NCBI RefSeq assembly: GCF_024323335.1 | Contig: NC_066579.1 | Location: 133,602,354-133,666,353 of the forward strand | Direction of reading: 5' to 3' | Origin: Lathyrus oleraceus | Taxonomy: Eukaryota > Streptophyta > Magnoliopsida > Fabales > Fabaceae | Length of the DNA stretch: 64,000 nt | In this document: positions 46,927 to 60,360 of the stretch, one piece after another | How the letters are laid out: every line of letters begins with the position of its first letter | Position numbering within the stretch: the stretch's first letter is position 1 | Position numbers and translations under genes: made by a program | Notes under the pieces: model-generated | The model's database searches: none | What the model was told of the DNA's origin: nothing | The model's input: only the letters and a program-made list of their open reading frames with translations

Positions 46927-47030
46927 CACTACACGAAAAATTGTCTTCGGTCACGTGATATAGTGACGTGAAAATCACGTGGCAAAAAAACGGAGTTGCG
47001 ACGTGATTATCATGTCGCTACATATTTTTA
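46927..47030 (+). repeat. CACTA left terminal and subterminal repeats
   Basis: Terminal CACTACACG followed by palindromic CACGTGATATAGTGACGTG-type units, GACGTGAAAATCACGTGG near 46970-46982 and GCGACGTGATTATCATGTCG near 46996-47016. These are the presumed binding sites of the TNPA-type protein. Confidence 0.75.
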
Positions 47031-48082
<1,052 letters not shown>

Positions 48083-48115
48083 GAATAATTATAAAATAGT
48101 AGAAATTTGTTTGTC

Positions 48116-48795
48116 TGAAAAGCGCAAACAAAGCGCAAATGAATGGCACACATACTTCGTGAACAAATATAAAATTCACACGGAGACATGGACTAAAGGA
48201 AAAAAAAATTATAAACATTGGTGTATTTGTAAAAGGAGTTACAGATGGTGGTGAAGACGACTTCTATGGATTTGTTAAACAGACCTATGAGTTGGTATAC
48301 AATTACTTGGACTCGGAAAATGAAATTGTCTTGTTTTATTGTGACTGGTACGATCCATCTACCAAAGGTACAAAAATAGATAAGACATATGGTACTGTTG
48401 AGATTCGAATGGACCGAAGGTACAAAGAGTATAACCCTTTCTTAAAGTCACATATTGTTATGCAAGTTTACTATGTTCCTTATCCTTCAATTGTGCCATG
48501 TAAATTAGGGTGGTGTGTTGTAATCAAAACAAAATCATTGGGTCATATTGAAACTGGCGATCTAGTGGAAGATGTTGCTTACCAAGTTGATGAAGTTGAA
48601 TAAATTAATGATGTGATTGCAGTTGAATAAATTACAAGTTTGTTTGATACAATGATTGAGGGGAATCAAGTTGATGCGTCTATCTTGTTGGTAGAAAATA
48701 ATGTGGACGAAGACCATGAAGAGTTAGGATCCGAGGACAATATCACATCAGATGATGAGAATGATATGGATGAAGAGAATGAAGATTTGGAATAA
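48116..48795 (+). pseudogene. TNP2-type CACTA transposase, C-terminal remnant (DUF4216-like)
   Basis: Reading starts near 48116 with EWHTYFVNKYKIHTETWTKG and shifts frame near 48205. It continues GVFVKGVTDGGEDDFYGFVK into the C-terminal domain: VYNYLDSENEIVLFYCDWYDP, YGTVEIRMDR, FLKSHIVMQVYYVPYPS and WCVVIKTK. This matches the DUF4216 domain at the end of En/Spm TNP2 transposases. After a stop at 48601-48603, an acidic tail (DEDHEELGSED, DEENEDLE) runs in the same frame, with one further stop, to TAA at 48793-48795. The catalytic region is absent. Confidence 0.8.
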
Positions 48796-49500
48796 ATTGC
48801 TTTTGTAATTTTACTTAATGAAACCTTATATTGAATGTGTTAATGAATATATATTGATGAGAATGTGTTAATAAATAGGTAAAATTCCACCCCGATCTGA
48901 TAAAGGTAAGGGTATTGGTAGTGGTAAGAAGACCCAACGTCCGAGTGTAATAATATGTCAGGCACCTGAATCGGCCATGTGTCCTCCCCCACAAAGTCAG
49001 GTAGATCTTATGTCCATGGCTAGTTCTCAACCTCTTATGACATTAGTCTCTCCTCATGAGTATCCGGCTTTTTTTAGCCCATCTGAGACTCCAGCTTTTA
49101 TTAGCCAATCTGGGGCTCCAACTTTTAGCCCATCTGGGGGACCTAGTTATCCTTAACAGCATACTAGGGGACCTAACTATCTATACCAGCAGACTATAAG
49201 ATCTAGTTTTCCACCTTCCACATATGTACCCTCATTCTTCATGCAGTTTGGAGGATCTATCTTTCCACATTCCCCACATGTACCCTCATCCTTCATGCAG
49301 TATGGGGGATCTTGCACCGCACGTCCCACACATGTACCTTCGTCCTTCATGCAGTCTGGGGTGTCCCGCACCACACATCCCACACATGTACCTTTAACCT
49401 CCATATATATACTTGTGCATGAGGATGATCATGAGGAGCTGCATGAGGATGATCATGAGGTGTATGATAAGGACGACGATCATGAAGAGGAAGATGACAA

Positions 49501-50859
49501 TGAAGGAGAAGAGCGATCCAAAATACAGCGGAATTTTAAAAAAATTCTCCTTTGGTGATTCTTACGAATGGGCATGATCAGTGATAGAATCGTTACCTCT
49601 TGTGAAAATTGAAACCTTTGATGCAAATCTATGGAGCGATCACGAACGTTGAATGGTGACAACGCCTCTACTCAGTCAACACGAACAGATTCCTTCAATC
49701 TCAGTGCTAGTTGTTACGAATGAAGGCTTTGAGTGAGAGAGAGAGAGAGAGAGAGAGAGAAACGAAATTGCAACTGCACAAATGCTTCTACACAAGGGTT
49801 CTATTTATAGAACCACTTGTGTGGGTTGCAAGCTAAAAAACCCACTTAAGTGTAAGTGGCCCATATCTTATTATATGCCAAAATCACTTAAGCGCGTGGT
49901 ACCTTACCATATTTCGTATTCTACTTAAGTACACCGTACCTTACGATGTTCTACAATTCAATTAAGTGCACCGTACCTTACGGTGTTCCTTAGTTACTCT
50001 ATCTCTCATCAATCCGTCCTTTTGTGTGTGACCCTGTAGGTTTTCGCGACATTGACAATTATATTAAATTACGTATTTAACATAATAAACAGTGAGCGGT
50101 ATCTAACAACACATCACTGCTACCCAAGACACGAAAATGTCATGTGATCTGACAAATCCTTTTGTGATAATACTTATGTGTACAATTACACTTTTGCCCT
50201 TATGTCTATATTGAACACAAGGCATAGATCGTGTCATCCTTGTCCAGCTCAATATTGGGCCCGTAGACATTTATCCTGTTACGCAGGATAGGCAAATTCC
50301 ATCTAGGTCACTCATGTCCCTCAGCATGTTTCGTGGAGTATCCATAAACTGTCTTTATGGTCATCCAGTTACGGACAATGTTTGATCAACAATAAGGCAC
50401 TCGACTCTACATCTAGGGTACATAGTGGTTTCAGGTCAAAGGGTGGTATACACTATTATCACCATGAGAATAACTTATGACACTTAGCATAACATTCTAT
50501 ATAGTATTCTCATAGCGGGTCAATCCAGTATAAATATTACTCTCAATATTCATACTTATGTTTAAGACTTGATAACTCCTTATCCATGATCCATGAGATG
50601 TGATCATCAGTCTATATACATAATAGTCTTAATGCTTTAATGTTATCCTACTTCACAACAAAGCTCGACTACAGATACTTTAAGAATAATGTCCTTATGT
50701 TTAATGGGATCTCATGATTAAGTCACACTTGATACATTAAACGGACTAGCTATTCTAGGGACTTTATTAAACAAACATAATAAAGAAAAAGCCTTTTATT
50801 ATTAATAAATAATTCGATACAAGTACCGAAAGTATTGGCCTCTAGGGCTTACACCAACA
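49501..50859 (-). repeat. Copia 3' LTR
   Basis: Minus strand TGTTGGTGTAAGCC...CTTCTCCTTCA. It aligns along its length with 56473-57852. A (GA)n tract at 49731-49760 is shorter than in the other LTR. Confidence 0.9.
49791..49821 (-). promoter_or_regulatory. TATA box centred in a 31-base inverted repeat (3' LTR)
   Basis: The minus-strand TATA element TATAAATAG (49809-49801) sits at the centre of an inverted repeat: GGTTCTAT/ATAGAACC (49797-49804 and 49807-49814), flanked by CACAAG (49791-49796) and CTTGTG (49816-49821). The other LTR has the same arrangement with CACAAT on the left (56784-56814). Confidence 0.6.
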
Positions 50860-50872
50860 ATCTCCCACTAGC
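50860..50872 (-). other. Copia polypurine tract
   Basis: On the minus strand it reads CTAGTGGGAGAT immediately before the TGTTGG of the 3' LTR, the plus-strand primer typical of Ty1-copia elements. Confidence 0.7.
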
Positions 50873-51812
50873 ACTAGAGCCAATCAGGCATACCCCTAAT
50901 GCCCAAAGATCTAATATGTCCATCATGCTTCTGCTGTGCAAGAGGCTTTGTCAGTGGGTCAACAATATTGTCAAGTTTAGGTACTCTGCATATTTTCACA
51001 TCTCCTCTATCTATTATCTCTCGAATGAGGTGATAACGCCTAAGTATGTGTTTGGATCATTGGTGAGATCTAGGCTCCTTAGCTTGTGCGATATCACCAT
51101 TGTTATCATAATAGAGACCAATAGGATCCACAATGCTAGGAACTATGCCAAGTTCACTAATGAACTTTTTGATCCAAACAACTTCCTTTGCTGCACTTGA
51201 GGCAGCAATATACTCGGCCTCAGTTGTAGAATCAGCAACTGTATCTTGCTTTGAACTTTTCCAGCTCACAGCGCCACAGTTTAAGCAAAACACATAACCA
51301 GATTATGATCTAAAGTCATCCTTATCTGTGTGGAAGCTAGCATCGGTGTATCCAATTACAACAAGCTCTTCCTGACCTCCATATATCATGAATGAGTCCT
51401 TAGTCCTTCTCAAATACTTAAGGATATTCTTGACAACTGCCCAATGAGTATCACCAGGATCAGATTGGTACCTACTCGTTGCACTTAAAGCATACGAGAC
51501 ATCTGGTCGAGTACATAACATGGCATACATGATAGATCCTATTGCACATGTATATGGAGTCTTATTCATGCGATCCCTTTCTTCCTTAGTTGAAGGGGAT
51601 TGTGTTTTCGATAAAGACAAGCCATGTCGCATATGTATGAATCCTTTCTTGGAATCATGCATATTAAAGCATCTCAACACTTTGTCTATGTATGTAATCT
51701 GACTTAGGCCAAGCAGTTTTTGCGATCTATCTCTATAGATCCTGATTCCTAATATATAGGTTGCTTCACCTAGGTCCTTCATAGAAAAGCATTTCCCCAA
51801 CCAAGACTTTAC
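50873..51812 (-). pseudogene. Copia RT C-terminus and RNase H
   Basis: Begins at a stop near 51812. RT thumb and connection: GKCFSMKDLGEATYILGI, LSQITYIDKVL, YASALMYAM-type text at GSIMYAMLCTRPDV. RNase H: IGYTDASFHTD (first Asp), a stop at about 51303, then AVSWKSSKQ, TTEAEYIA (catalytic Glu), KFISELG and LYYDNNGDI (third Asp). The C-terminus HILRRYHLIRE...VDPLTKPL runs to about 50920. Stops lie near 51812, 51303 and 51057. Confidence 0.9.
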
Positions 51813-53897
51813 TTATTGTAGGGTAGGGACATCGTTTCCAATGAGTAATATGTCATCTACATATAATACCAGGAAAACGATCATGCTCCCACTAACCTTC
51901 TTGTAGACACAAGGCTCATTTTCGTTCTTGATGAATCCATATTGTTTTACTATTTCATCAAAACAAAGATTCCAGCTTCTGGAAGCTTGCTTCAATCCAT
52001 AGATTGATCTTTGTAACTTACATATCTTTTGGGCTTCTTCTGGTATGTCAAATCCTTCAGGTTGTGTCATGTACACATCCTCAAGAAGATTCCCATTAAG
52101 GAAAGCAGTTTTGACATCCATCTGCCATATTTCATAATCATGATATGCAGCGATAGCAAGTAAAATCCAAACAGATTTAAGCATTGCAACTGGTGAAAAG
52201 GTTTCATCATAGACAACCCCATGAATTTGTTTATATCCTTTTACAACCAGTCTTGCCTTATAGGTATGTACCTTAACATCCATATCAGTCTTCTTTTTGA
52301 AGACCCACTTGCATCCTATAGGGTTAACTCCTACAGGAGGCTCTACCAAGGTCCAAACTTGGTTTGTGTACATGGAATCCATTTCAGATTTCATGGCTTC
52401 TAGCCACTTCTCAGACTCGGGACCAGTTATGGCCTCTTGGTTGGTCACAAGCTCATCTTGATCCATGAGTAATACATCACCTTGATCAATTATGAGATAT
52501 CCATATCTCTCAGGTAGGTAACGTATCCTGCTTGACCTACGTTGGTCTTGTTCTACTTGAGCAGGTTGCTCTTCCACAACTACTTGTGTTTCCTGCTCTA
52601 ATTCCTCCATAGGTGTATCAATGCTTTGTGATTCTTGAATTTCTTCAATATCTACTTTCCTCCCACTGATTCCTTTGGAAATAAAATCCTTTTCTAGGAA
52701 AACTCCAGTTCGAGCGACAAACACTTTGCCCTCAGAAGGATTGTAGAAGTAATACCCTCTTGTTTCTTTAGGATACCCCACAAATAAGCATTTGTCAGAT
52801 TTGGGCTCAAGCTTAGTTAAAATTTGTCGTTTCACATAAACTTCGCAACCCCAAATCTTCATGTAAGACATATGTGGTTTCTTACCACTCCATATCTCAT
52901 ATGGTGTCTTCTCAACCTTTTTGGATGGAACACGGTTAAGTGTGTAAGCTGTTGTCAATAGTGCATGTCCCCAAAAGGAGTTTGGAAGATCGGCGTGACT
53001 CATCATGGATCGGACCATGTCTAACAAGGTTTGATTTCTTCTCTCAGATACACCGTTCCATTGGGGTGTTCCAGGAGGAGTAAGTTGGGATAGGATCCCA
53101 CACTCTTTCAGATGGTCATCAAACTCTAGGCTTAAATACTCACCACCTCGATCTGATCGAAGAGTTTTAATATTCTTACCTAGTTGGTTTTATACTTTAT
53201 TCTTGAATTCCTTGAACTTTTCAAAGGACTCTGATTTGTGTTTCGTTAAATACACATAACCATATCTACTGAAATCATCAGTAAATGTGATGAAGTACTG
53301 AAAACCTCCTTTGTCTGGTATGTTCAGTGGTCCACATACATCAGTATGTATGAGGGCCAAAAGATCATTAGCTCTTTCACCTTTTCCTGTGAATGGAGAC
53401 TTTGTCATCTTTCCAATTAAACAAGAGTTGCATGTCTCATATGATTCATAATCAAAGGAGTCCAAGAGTCCATCTTTATGGAGTTTGGAAATGCGTTTCT
53501 CATTTATGTGGCCTAATCGATAATGCCAAAGGTAAGTTGGATTTAACTCATTAGGTTTCATCCTTTTAGTATTAATGTTGTAAATAAGCATTTCAATATC
53601 AAGGACATATAGTCTATTGTTCATTTGTGCAGTAGCATAGAATATATCATTCAAATAAATGGAGCAACAATTGTTCTTTATTATAAATGAAAAACTAAAC
53701 TTGTCTGAACAAGAAACAAAAATAATATTCCTGCTAATTGTAGGTACATAATAACAGTTCTCTAATTGAATTATTAAACCACTAGGTAAAGTCAATACAT
53801 AAGTTCCTACGGCTAAAGCATTAACCTTTGCTCCATTGCCAACTCGTAGGTCAACTTCACCTTTTGCCAAATCTCTACTCCTTTTTAGCCCCTGCAC
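51813..53897 (-). pseudogene. Copia integrase and RT
   Basis: GAG-pre-integrase and zinc-binding part: LWHYRLGHINE...CNSCLIGK (about 53540-53400). Integrase catalytic core: HTDVCGPL (first Asp), FTDDFSRY (second Asp), a stop at about 53190, SDRGGEY, PQWNGVSERRNQ (catalytic Glu, about 53055) and the C-terminal GYPKETRGY region. RT (52400-51813): WVFKKKTD, ARLVVKGY, DETFSPVA, QMDVKTAFLNG (first Asp), YGLKQASRSW and an intact YVDDILLIGN box near 51860. The long open stretch 53027-51813 (404 codons) is undamaged. Confidence 0.93.
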
Positions 53898-54833
53898 ATT
53901 GGTACAAATGTGAGAACCACATCCAGTATCTAATACTCATGATGCAGAAGTAGATAAATTAATTTCAATAACAAAAATACCTGAAGTTGAAGTCTCTACT
54001 CCATTCTTCTTATCTTCCAGGTACTTTGGGCAGTTTCTCTTCCTGTGTCCGGTCTTACCGCAATGGAAGCATGTGCCTTCTTTTGTTATGCCTCCACTAG
54101 GCTTCAAAGTAGGAGCAATGAGTTTGGGTTTAGCAACTTCCTTGCCTTTCCCTTTATCACCCTGCTTGGTGGGTCTTTTGTTCTGTCTCTTTCCATTTCC
54201 GATCATCAGAATGGACTTCCCTTTTGACTTCAGATTCTGCTAAGTAGTTCTTAACATGGCTAGCAGTTCAAGAAGAGATTTGTCCATATCATTCATATTG
54301 AAATTAAGGACAAATTGACTGAATCTATCTGGCAACGATTGCAATATCAAATCAGTCGCAAGTTCCTTTCCGAGGGGAAAACTCAACCTCTCAAGGTTCT
54401 CCACATACCCAATCATCTTGACCACATGGGGACCTACAGGGGCTCCCTCAGCTAACTTGCCTTGAAAAAGGGCTTTTGAAACTTCAAACTTTTCATGCCT
54501 TACTTGCTCTTGATAGAGCATCTTCAAGTGTTCGATCATATCGAACGCTACCATGTTCTCATGTTGCTTTTGCAACTCTGAGTTCATGGTAGCTAGCATG
54601 AGGCAAGCAGTTTCATTGGCATCATCGACATGCTTCTTGTAAGCATCTCTTTATGCCTTAGGTGCAGAACTAGGAGGTTCCTCTTCAGGAACAAGTTTCT
54701 CCAAGATATACAACTTTCTATCATGTTTGAGGACGATCCTCAGATTTCGGTGCCAATCCAGAAAATTTGTCCCAGACAATTTCTCCTTGTCAAGGTTTGA
54801 TCGCAAAATGTTGTTAGAGGTGTTTGTTGTCAT
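53898..54833 (-). pseudogene. Copia gag, zinc knuckle and protease
   Basis: Start ATG at 54833 (MTTNTSNN). Gag: LDKEKLSGTNFLDWHRNLRIV, a stop at about 54651, then the conserved gag core to 54243 (LILQSLPDRFSQFVLNFNMN) and a stop near 54240. Nucleocapsid: basic stretch and one CCHC knuckle CFHCGKTGHRKRNC near 54075-54035. Protease: after a stop at about 53937, VLDTGCGSHIC carries an intact D-T-G active site. Gag and pol share one frame, as usual for Ty1-copia. Confidence 0.92.
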
Positions 54834-56458
54834 GGTAATCTACATGAAAATAATGAAAATATAAGTATCAATAACATATTTAATTAGACCTTTAATTAAA
54901 TATTATCCCACTATTTTACTCAAAACAAATGACCCTCACCATTTGATTCGGAAAATCCCGTTGGAAGATTTTCTAGTGGGTCGAGATCCACATTTCACTT
55001 TGTTTTAAGTCTGCGTAGGCGGATTACACAAAACTGGGTTATTTAGGTAGGAACTCCTTCCAACTGTATCTAATACAACTCTCGAATATTTTAGTTGGGT
55101 GAATAACTCCTTATTCCAATCCATCACATGAATCATTTCCAACTCTTGCTTCTAAACATATATAATCTTATTATAATTTGTATAGTTAAGTTTGACCCAT
55201 TGTTTTAGCAATTGGATATTACAATTATCCCATCGAACCTTACTAATATAGAACATGCACCTCACGTAAGCGAAACCTACATTATTCGATACTAGTCTTG
55301 ATGAATGCTAAAACTTGGAAAGCATAAACTTAATATTTAATTTGAGGGAATTTGCAATTATTCTGATCTCACCGACTTATTTATCATATAAATCGTCTCT
55401 CACATGCATCAACATACATTCAAATGCATCAACATACATAATGAACCAGTTATGGCCCCTAGCGTAATTGTTCTCCCAAGCCAATAAGAGAACCTAAGCT
55501 AACCTAATAACGATCTAAGCTTCTCCAAGCAAGATCTTCAAGGTTGTCCTCCTTTGATATTGTATTCTTCTCTTTCTTCATAACATTACATTATATAAAA
55601 GAAACTCATTTTACATACGAGGGAGTGAGATGAGAAAAGAAGTTACATTAATAGATTAAAAGAGAGGCACGACACGCAGGTCGTATTTTAAAATCGCAAA
55701 ACAAAATAAAGGAAAACTAAGGCCATAACCGATCACCACAAGACAATAATAATAAACACATTATTATTATTAATTTAAATTATGTTAATTAATTAAAACC
55801 AAATTAAATTTTGGCGACCGATCACAATACGCAGAGTTAGCTGGGGGTTCCGCTGCCCGGTCAGCGGACGAGGGTCAAGGGGGCAACGCCTCGACGCAAA
55901 ATTTTAATGAACAATTCATTTGAAGTCGATGTCGTTTTTCGCATCAACACTTGATACTTTAAAGCACAACTCTTGCGCAATCACAACCCTAATCGCATAA
56001 CTCTTTGACAACACAACCCTTGTGTCGTCATGAACCCTAATGCACCAATTTCAGACCGTCAAACACACCTCGATTGTTAATTCAATATGATTGATCAACA
56101 CGTCATTGCTTCACCATACTAATGTCGGATCAAGAAGTAAATGACCATTGATCGCTCAAAGGAAAACAATAATTAAGTGTTTGAATGAACGAAACAGAAA
56201 CAGTATATCATATATACCGTATTTTGCATCAGGATTACTTATATCATATATATAACTTGATCGATCTCAATTGCGTAAATCGATGTATCGTTGCTTCACC
56301 ATACTAACGTCAGATTCCGAAGCATAGTCAACATCAATAATCCAAATCGTACATACATGATGCCAAATTTAATTACTCATTTATTCTTTGATTCATTCTG
56401 TCTTTTAATCATATTAATACAGGAAATAAACAACTATCAGATGCATGGTTTCGTAAGT
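54834..56458 (-). other. Copia 5' leader with a GC-rich hairpin
   Basis: About 1.6 kb between the PBS and the gag start, unusually long, with no ORF. The otherwise A/T-rich leader has a G/C-rich island at about 55830-55905. It contains a perfect 6-base stem CCGCTG/CAGCGG (55850-55855 with 55862-55867). It may hold packaging or translation signals; that is inference. Confidence 0.5.
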
Positions 56459-56471
56459 GGCTCTGATACCA
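56459..56471 (-). other. Copia primer-binding site (initiator tRNA-Met type)
   Basis: On the minus strand it reads TGGTATCAGAGCC, one base after the 5' LTR end. It is complementary to the 3' end of plant initiator tRNA-Met, the standard primer of Ty1-copia. Confidence 0.85.
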
Positions 56472-56472
56472 C

Positions 56473-56701
56473 TGAAGGAGAAGAGCAATCCAAAACGCAA
56501 TGGAATTAAAAAAAATTATCCTTTAGTGATCCTTATGAATGAGCATGATCAGTGATAGAATTGTTACCTCTTGTGACGACTGAAACCTTTGATGTAGATC
56601 TACGGAGCGATCACAAATGTTAAATGGTAACAACGCCTCGACTCAGTCCACACGAACGGATTCCTTCAATCTCAGTGCTAGCTGCTACGAATGAAGGCTT
56701 T

Positions 56702-56756
<55 letters not shown>

Positions 56757-57852
56757 GAAATTGCAACTGCGCAAATGCTTCTGCACAATGGTTCTATTTA
56801 TAGAACCACTTGTGGGGGTTGCAAGCTAAAAAGCCCAATTAAGTGTATGTGGCCCATATCTTATAATATGCCAAAATCACTTAAGCGTGTGGTACCTTAC
56901 CATATTTCGTATTCTACTTAAGTACATTGTACCTTACGATGTTCTACAATTCACTTAAGTGCATCGTACCTTACGGTGTTCCTTAGTTACTCTATCTCTC
57001 ATTATTTCGTCCTTTTGTGTGTGACCCTGTAGGTTTTCGCGGCATTGGCAATTATATTAAATCACGTATTTAACATAATAAACAATGAGCGGTATCTAGC
57101 AACACATCACTGCTACCCAAGACACGAAAATGTCATGTGATCTGACAAATTCTTTTGTGATAATACTTATGTGTACAATTACCCTTTTTCCCTTATGTCT
57201 ATATTGAACACAAGGCATAAACCGTGTCATCCTTGTCCAGTTCAATATTGGGCCCGTAGACATTTATCCTGTTATGCAGGATGAGCAAATTCCATCTAGG
57301 TCACTCATGTCCCTCTGCATGCTTCGTGGAGTATCCATAAACTGTCTTTATGGTCATCCAGTTACGGACAATGTTTGATCAGCAATAAGGCACTCGACTC
57401 TACATCTAGGGTACATAGTGGTTTCAGGTCAAAGGGTGGTATACACCATTATCACCATGAGAATAACTTATGACACTTAACATAACATTCTATATAGTAT
57501 TCTCATAGCGGGTCAATCCAGTATAAATATTACTCTCAATTTTCATACTTATGTTTAAGACTTGATAAATCCTTATCCATGATCCATGAGATGTGATCAT
57601 CAGTCTATATATATAATAGTCTTAATGCTTTAATGTTATCCCACTTCACAACAAAGCTCGACTACGGATATTTTAAGAATAGTGTCCTTATGTTTAATGG
57701 GATCTCAAGATTAAGTCACACTTGATACATTAAACGGACTAGCTATTCTAGGGACTTTATTAAACAAACATAATAAAGAAAAAGTCTTTTATTATTAATA
57801 AATAATTCAATACAAGTACCAAAAGTATTTGCCTGTATGGCTTACACCAACA
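56473..57852 (-). repeat. Copia 5' LTR
   Basis: 1380 bases, minus strand TGTTGG...CTTCA. TATA element TATAAATAG at 56802-56794 within an inverted repeat. A longer (GA)n tract (56703-56753) lies downstream of it, in the presumed transcript leader. Confidence 0.9.
56703..56753. repeat. (GA)n microsatellite in the copia 5' LTR
   Basis: About 50 bases of pure GA; the matching tract in the other LTR (49731-49760) is about 20 bases shorter. The length difference has arisen since insertion. Confidence 0.9.
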
Positions 57853-58759
57853 GACAATTATTAGGTGGTTCATATCATTGATAGAAGATATTATATTTGG
57901 GCCAACGGAAATTCGGAAGTTATAATTTTTTATTTAATTATACATGTTGCCAGTTTTTATATAAACTTATATTTAATACTAATTCAAATTATTGATGTTT
58001 AGTTTCGAGTCGAGTTGGACTGTTGCCTAGTGTATAAGTTATGTAATTTAGCAAAAGTATAAAAAAACTTGGGAGAGATTTAAAGATGCTGATGGGGAAG
58101 AAAAAGAAGTTTGGTTTAATTTATTTAAGGTATAATTTATTTATTTTTGTTAAGTTATTTAATTTATTTGTTAAATTATTTATGTTTAAATTAGTTTTTT
58201 ATTATAATTATCTAACTATTTATTCGAATTTCATACAACATTGCAAGAAAAGTGTACGCGGGAAAAAATGAACGACATAGTAGTTAAAAAAATTATTATG
58301 GAAAAACATCACTTTGACTTTCTGACATGCTACGACGTGCTATAAAGCGTTGGGAAAGAGAAAATATATGTCTGAATTGGATAGGCAAAGAAGTATTTGA
58401 TAAACTTTTTATCTATTGGGATACAACTGATTTTAAGGAAAGATCGGGAAAAACAAAGAAAATGAGAACATCTGAAAAAGGGGTTGCCTTAATGCAGTTG
58501 GAAGTATAAGTGGTGTCGAACATGCTTGACGCATGGTAATTATTACAACTTTTTAAAGATATTTTGATTTATTATATATTTTTAATCAAAGTTAATTTTA
58601 TTATTTAGGGAAAGAGTTTGGGGAGACCTCCACTGATGAAAGAGATGGTTATAAACACTTGGACAAAAAAATCAGGGGAATTTGTTGACGAACGTACCAA
58701 AAAAGTTTTGGTAAGTTATTTTATTTAAATTATTTATATATATTTTATTTAATGGAGAC

Positions 58760-58815
58760 TTTGTGGCGTGATTTTCACATGGGAACTGAGATATTGTGAC
58801 GTGAAAATTTCGTGG
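58760..58815. repeat. CACTA palindromic unit inside a TNPA-gene intron
   Basis: GGCGTGATTTTCACATGGG and GTGACGTGAAAATTTCGTGG lie between the exons ending at 58711 and starting at 58880. They are copies of the subterminal unit, so the repeated motif extends about 1.2 kb inward from the right end. Confidence 0.6.
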
Positions 58816-59644
58816 TTATATTTAATTTAAGTTGTTTAAACTATATATATTTAACTTAATTTTTTTATTGTATGTGTAGGAAGGTTATCAGAAATTGTTC
58901 ACACAATTTTTGATTGAAAATCCTCAATATACTCCAAGAGGTTTTGGATTGATTAATCCACATGTGGATTTTTAGATTTGGGGTTTAGTAAATGACGAAA
59001 AGGGATCTAATGAGTGTTTTTTTGGTGTTGGATCTTTGGTCGACAGCTTGAGAAAAGGGGATAGAACTTTATTTCAAAGAGTTAAGGATAAGGAAGGAAC
59101 GTCACATCAACCACAATTGACATCAAAAATGCTAGAAACAATAACACAATTGACACTAACTGAGGCGAGACGCAAGTCGGCACAACGTGGGGCGACGCTA
59201 AAGGTCAAAATGGAGGTGCAACAACGTCAAATAGAGGCAATGACGAAGAGACAAGCTGATATGGAGAAGATGATGCGACAATTTATGCAATCACAAGGGA
59301 GCGGTAATCAAACGTTCCTTGGAAATGAAGGAGTTGGTGGTAAAGAACAGATGAATGACGAGGATGACGATTTTCTTAACCTTGACGAATTTTCCGATCC
59401 CGATGATCCATGTGATTTATTTTATTTAAATTTAAATTTTTAAATTTTGTAAGATATTAATTATTCATTTTAGTATATTATAAACTTATTATTTAAAAAT
59501 TTAATTATTAATTTATATTTAAAAAACAAAAACAAAATTAAATTATTAATTTTGTATTTATTTATATTTAAAAAATTTATTATTAATTTTTGTATATATT
59601 AAAACGTAAAACAATTATTATAGTTTTTTATTAAAAAAACTATT

Positions 59645-59973
59645 TTGTGACGTGATTTTCACTTCACAACTTTGTAACGTGATTTTCACTTCACAACTTT
59701 GATATGTGAAAATCACGTTGGAAGTCAATGTCCCTGCTACTACTGAATTACAGCGGATAAAGTTGAAAATCTATGCAAAATGTTGTGTCATGAATATCAT
59801 GTGACAAACTGTTGCGACATGATTTTCACGTGGCAAAGTTGCGACGTGATTTTCATGATTCAACTGAGTTGTTACACGTGCTCCTGCCTTCACGTCGCTA
59901 TAAATGTGTTGTGAACTGATTTTTCACGTTGTGACGTAAATATCACGTGGGTACAAATAATTTTTTTTGTATG
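59645..59973 (+). repeat. CACTA right subterminal repeats and terminus
   Basis: At least eight units of GACGTGATTTTCAC(G/T)T type in both orientations (for example near 59647, 59673, 59702, 59813, 59843 and 59930). The worn terminus GTATG ends at 59973. The unit matches the left end. Confidence 0.75.
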
Positions 59974-60360
59974 TTATTTATAAAAATATTTTATTAAAAC
60001 TATTTTAAATTAGGGATTAATTACTATACACTGTCGATTCATTACCATCACTCGTTTGCATTACTTTATAGGTTTATAAAATAAAAGTAAAACTTATTCC
60101 AATATCCAACCTCTAAGATTTTCAATTAAATCCTTTAAATTATTGAAGTCAACATAAGTATTATTTTATTAAAATTGTGCAGAGAATACAAATTTTTTCA
60201 GAATATTTAGATAAGATAGATAAGAAGGTAATAACTTTTTTTCTTTTATGAATTTCTGAGATGGAACCCTGAGATCGAACCCTATTTTAAATATATAATT
60301 AACTTATATATTTAGGTAGAGAAGATATTAGATTTCTAATTAATAAGAACACATCAAATA

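Larger units (their letters stand above)
49501..57852 (-). mobile_element. Ty1-copia element nested in the CACTA (nearly complete)
   Basis: 8352 bases on the minus strand: 5' LTR 57852-56473, PBS, 1.6-kb leader, gag-pol, polypurine tract, 3' LTR 50859-49501. A perfect duplication GACAA flanks it (49496-49500 and 57853-57857). All gag-pol domains are present in order gag, zinc knuckle, protease, integrase, RT, RNase H, broken only by about seven stop codons. The lineage looks like Tork/TAR, but I cannot settle it by eye. The LTRs are much more alike than those of the SIRE element, so this is the younger insertion. Confidence 0.9.
48880..59443 (+). pseudogene. TNP1/TNPA-type CACTA gene, split by a copia insertion
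   Basis: The first exon (about 48880-49500) is proline/serine-rich (PPRSDKGKGIGSGKK, FSPSGGPSYP) with repeated THVPSSFMQ.GGS phrases, then a DDHEE acidic run cut by the copia. Past the insertion: 57858-57930 (HIIDRRYYIWANGNSEV); about 58002-58130 (KTWERFKDADGEEKEVWF, donor GTATAA); about 58230-58545, the Transposase_24-like core (CLNWIGKEVFDKLFIYW, FKERSGKTKKMR); 58610-58711 (RPPLMKEMVINTWTKK, donor GTAAGT); and 58880-59443 (acceptor TAG at 58877-58879, coiled coil RQIEAMTKRQADMEKMM, acidic end). Several stops and a frameshift near 58470. Confidence 0.75.

Noticed and set aside
50835..51200. Plus-strand 121-codon ORF
   Set aside because: Shadow of the copia RNase H end and 3' LTR boundary.
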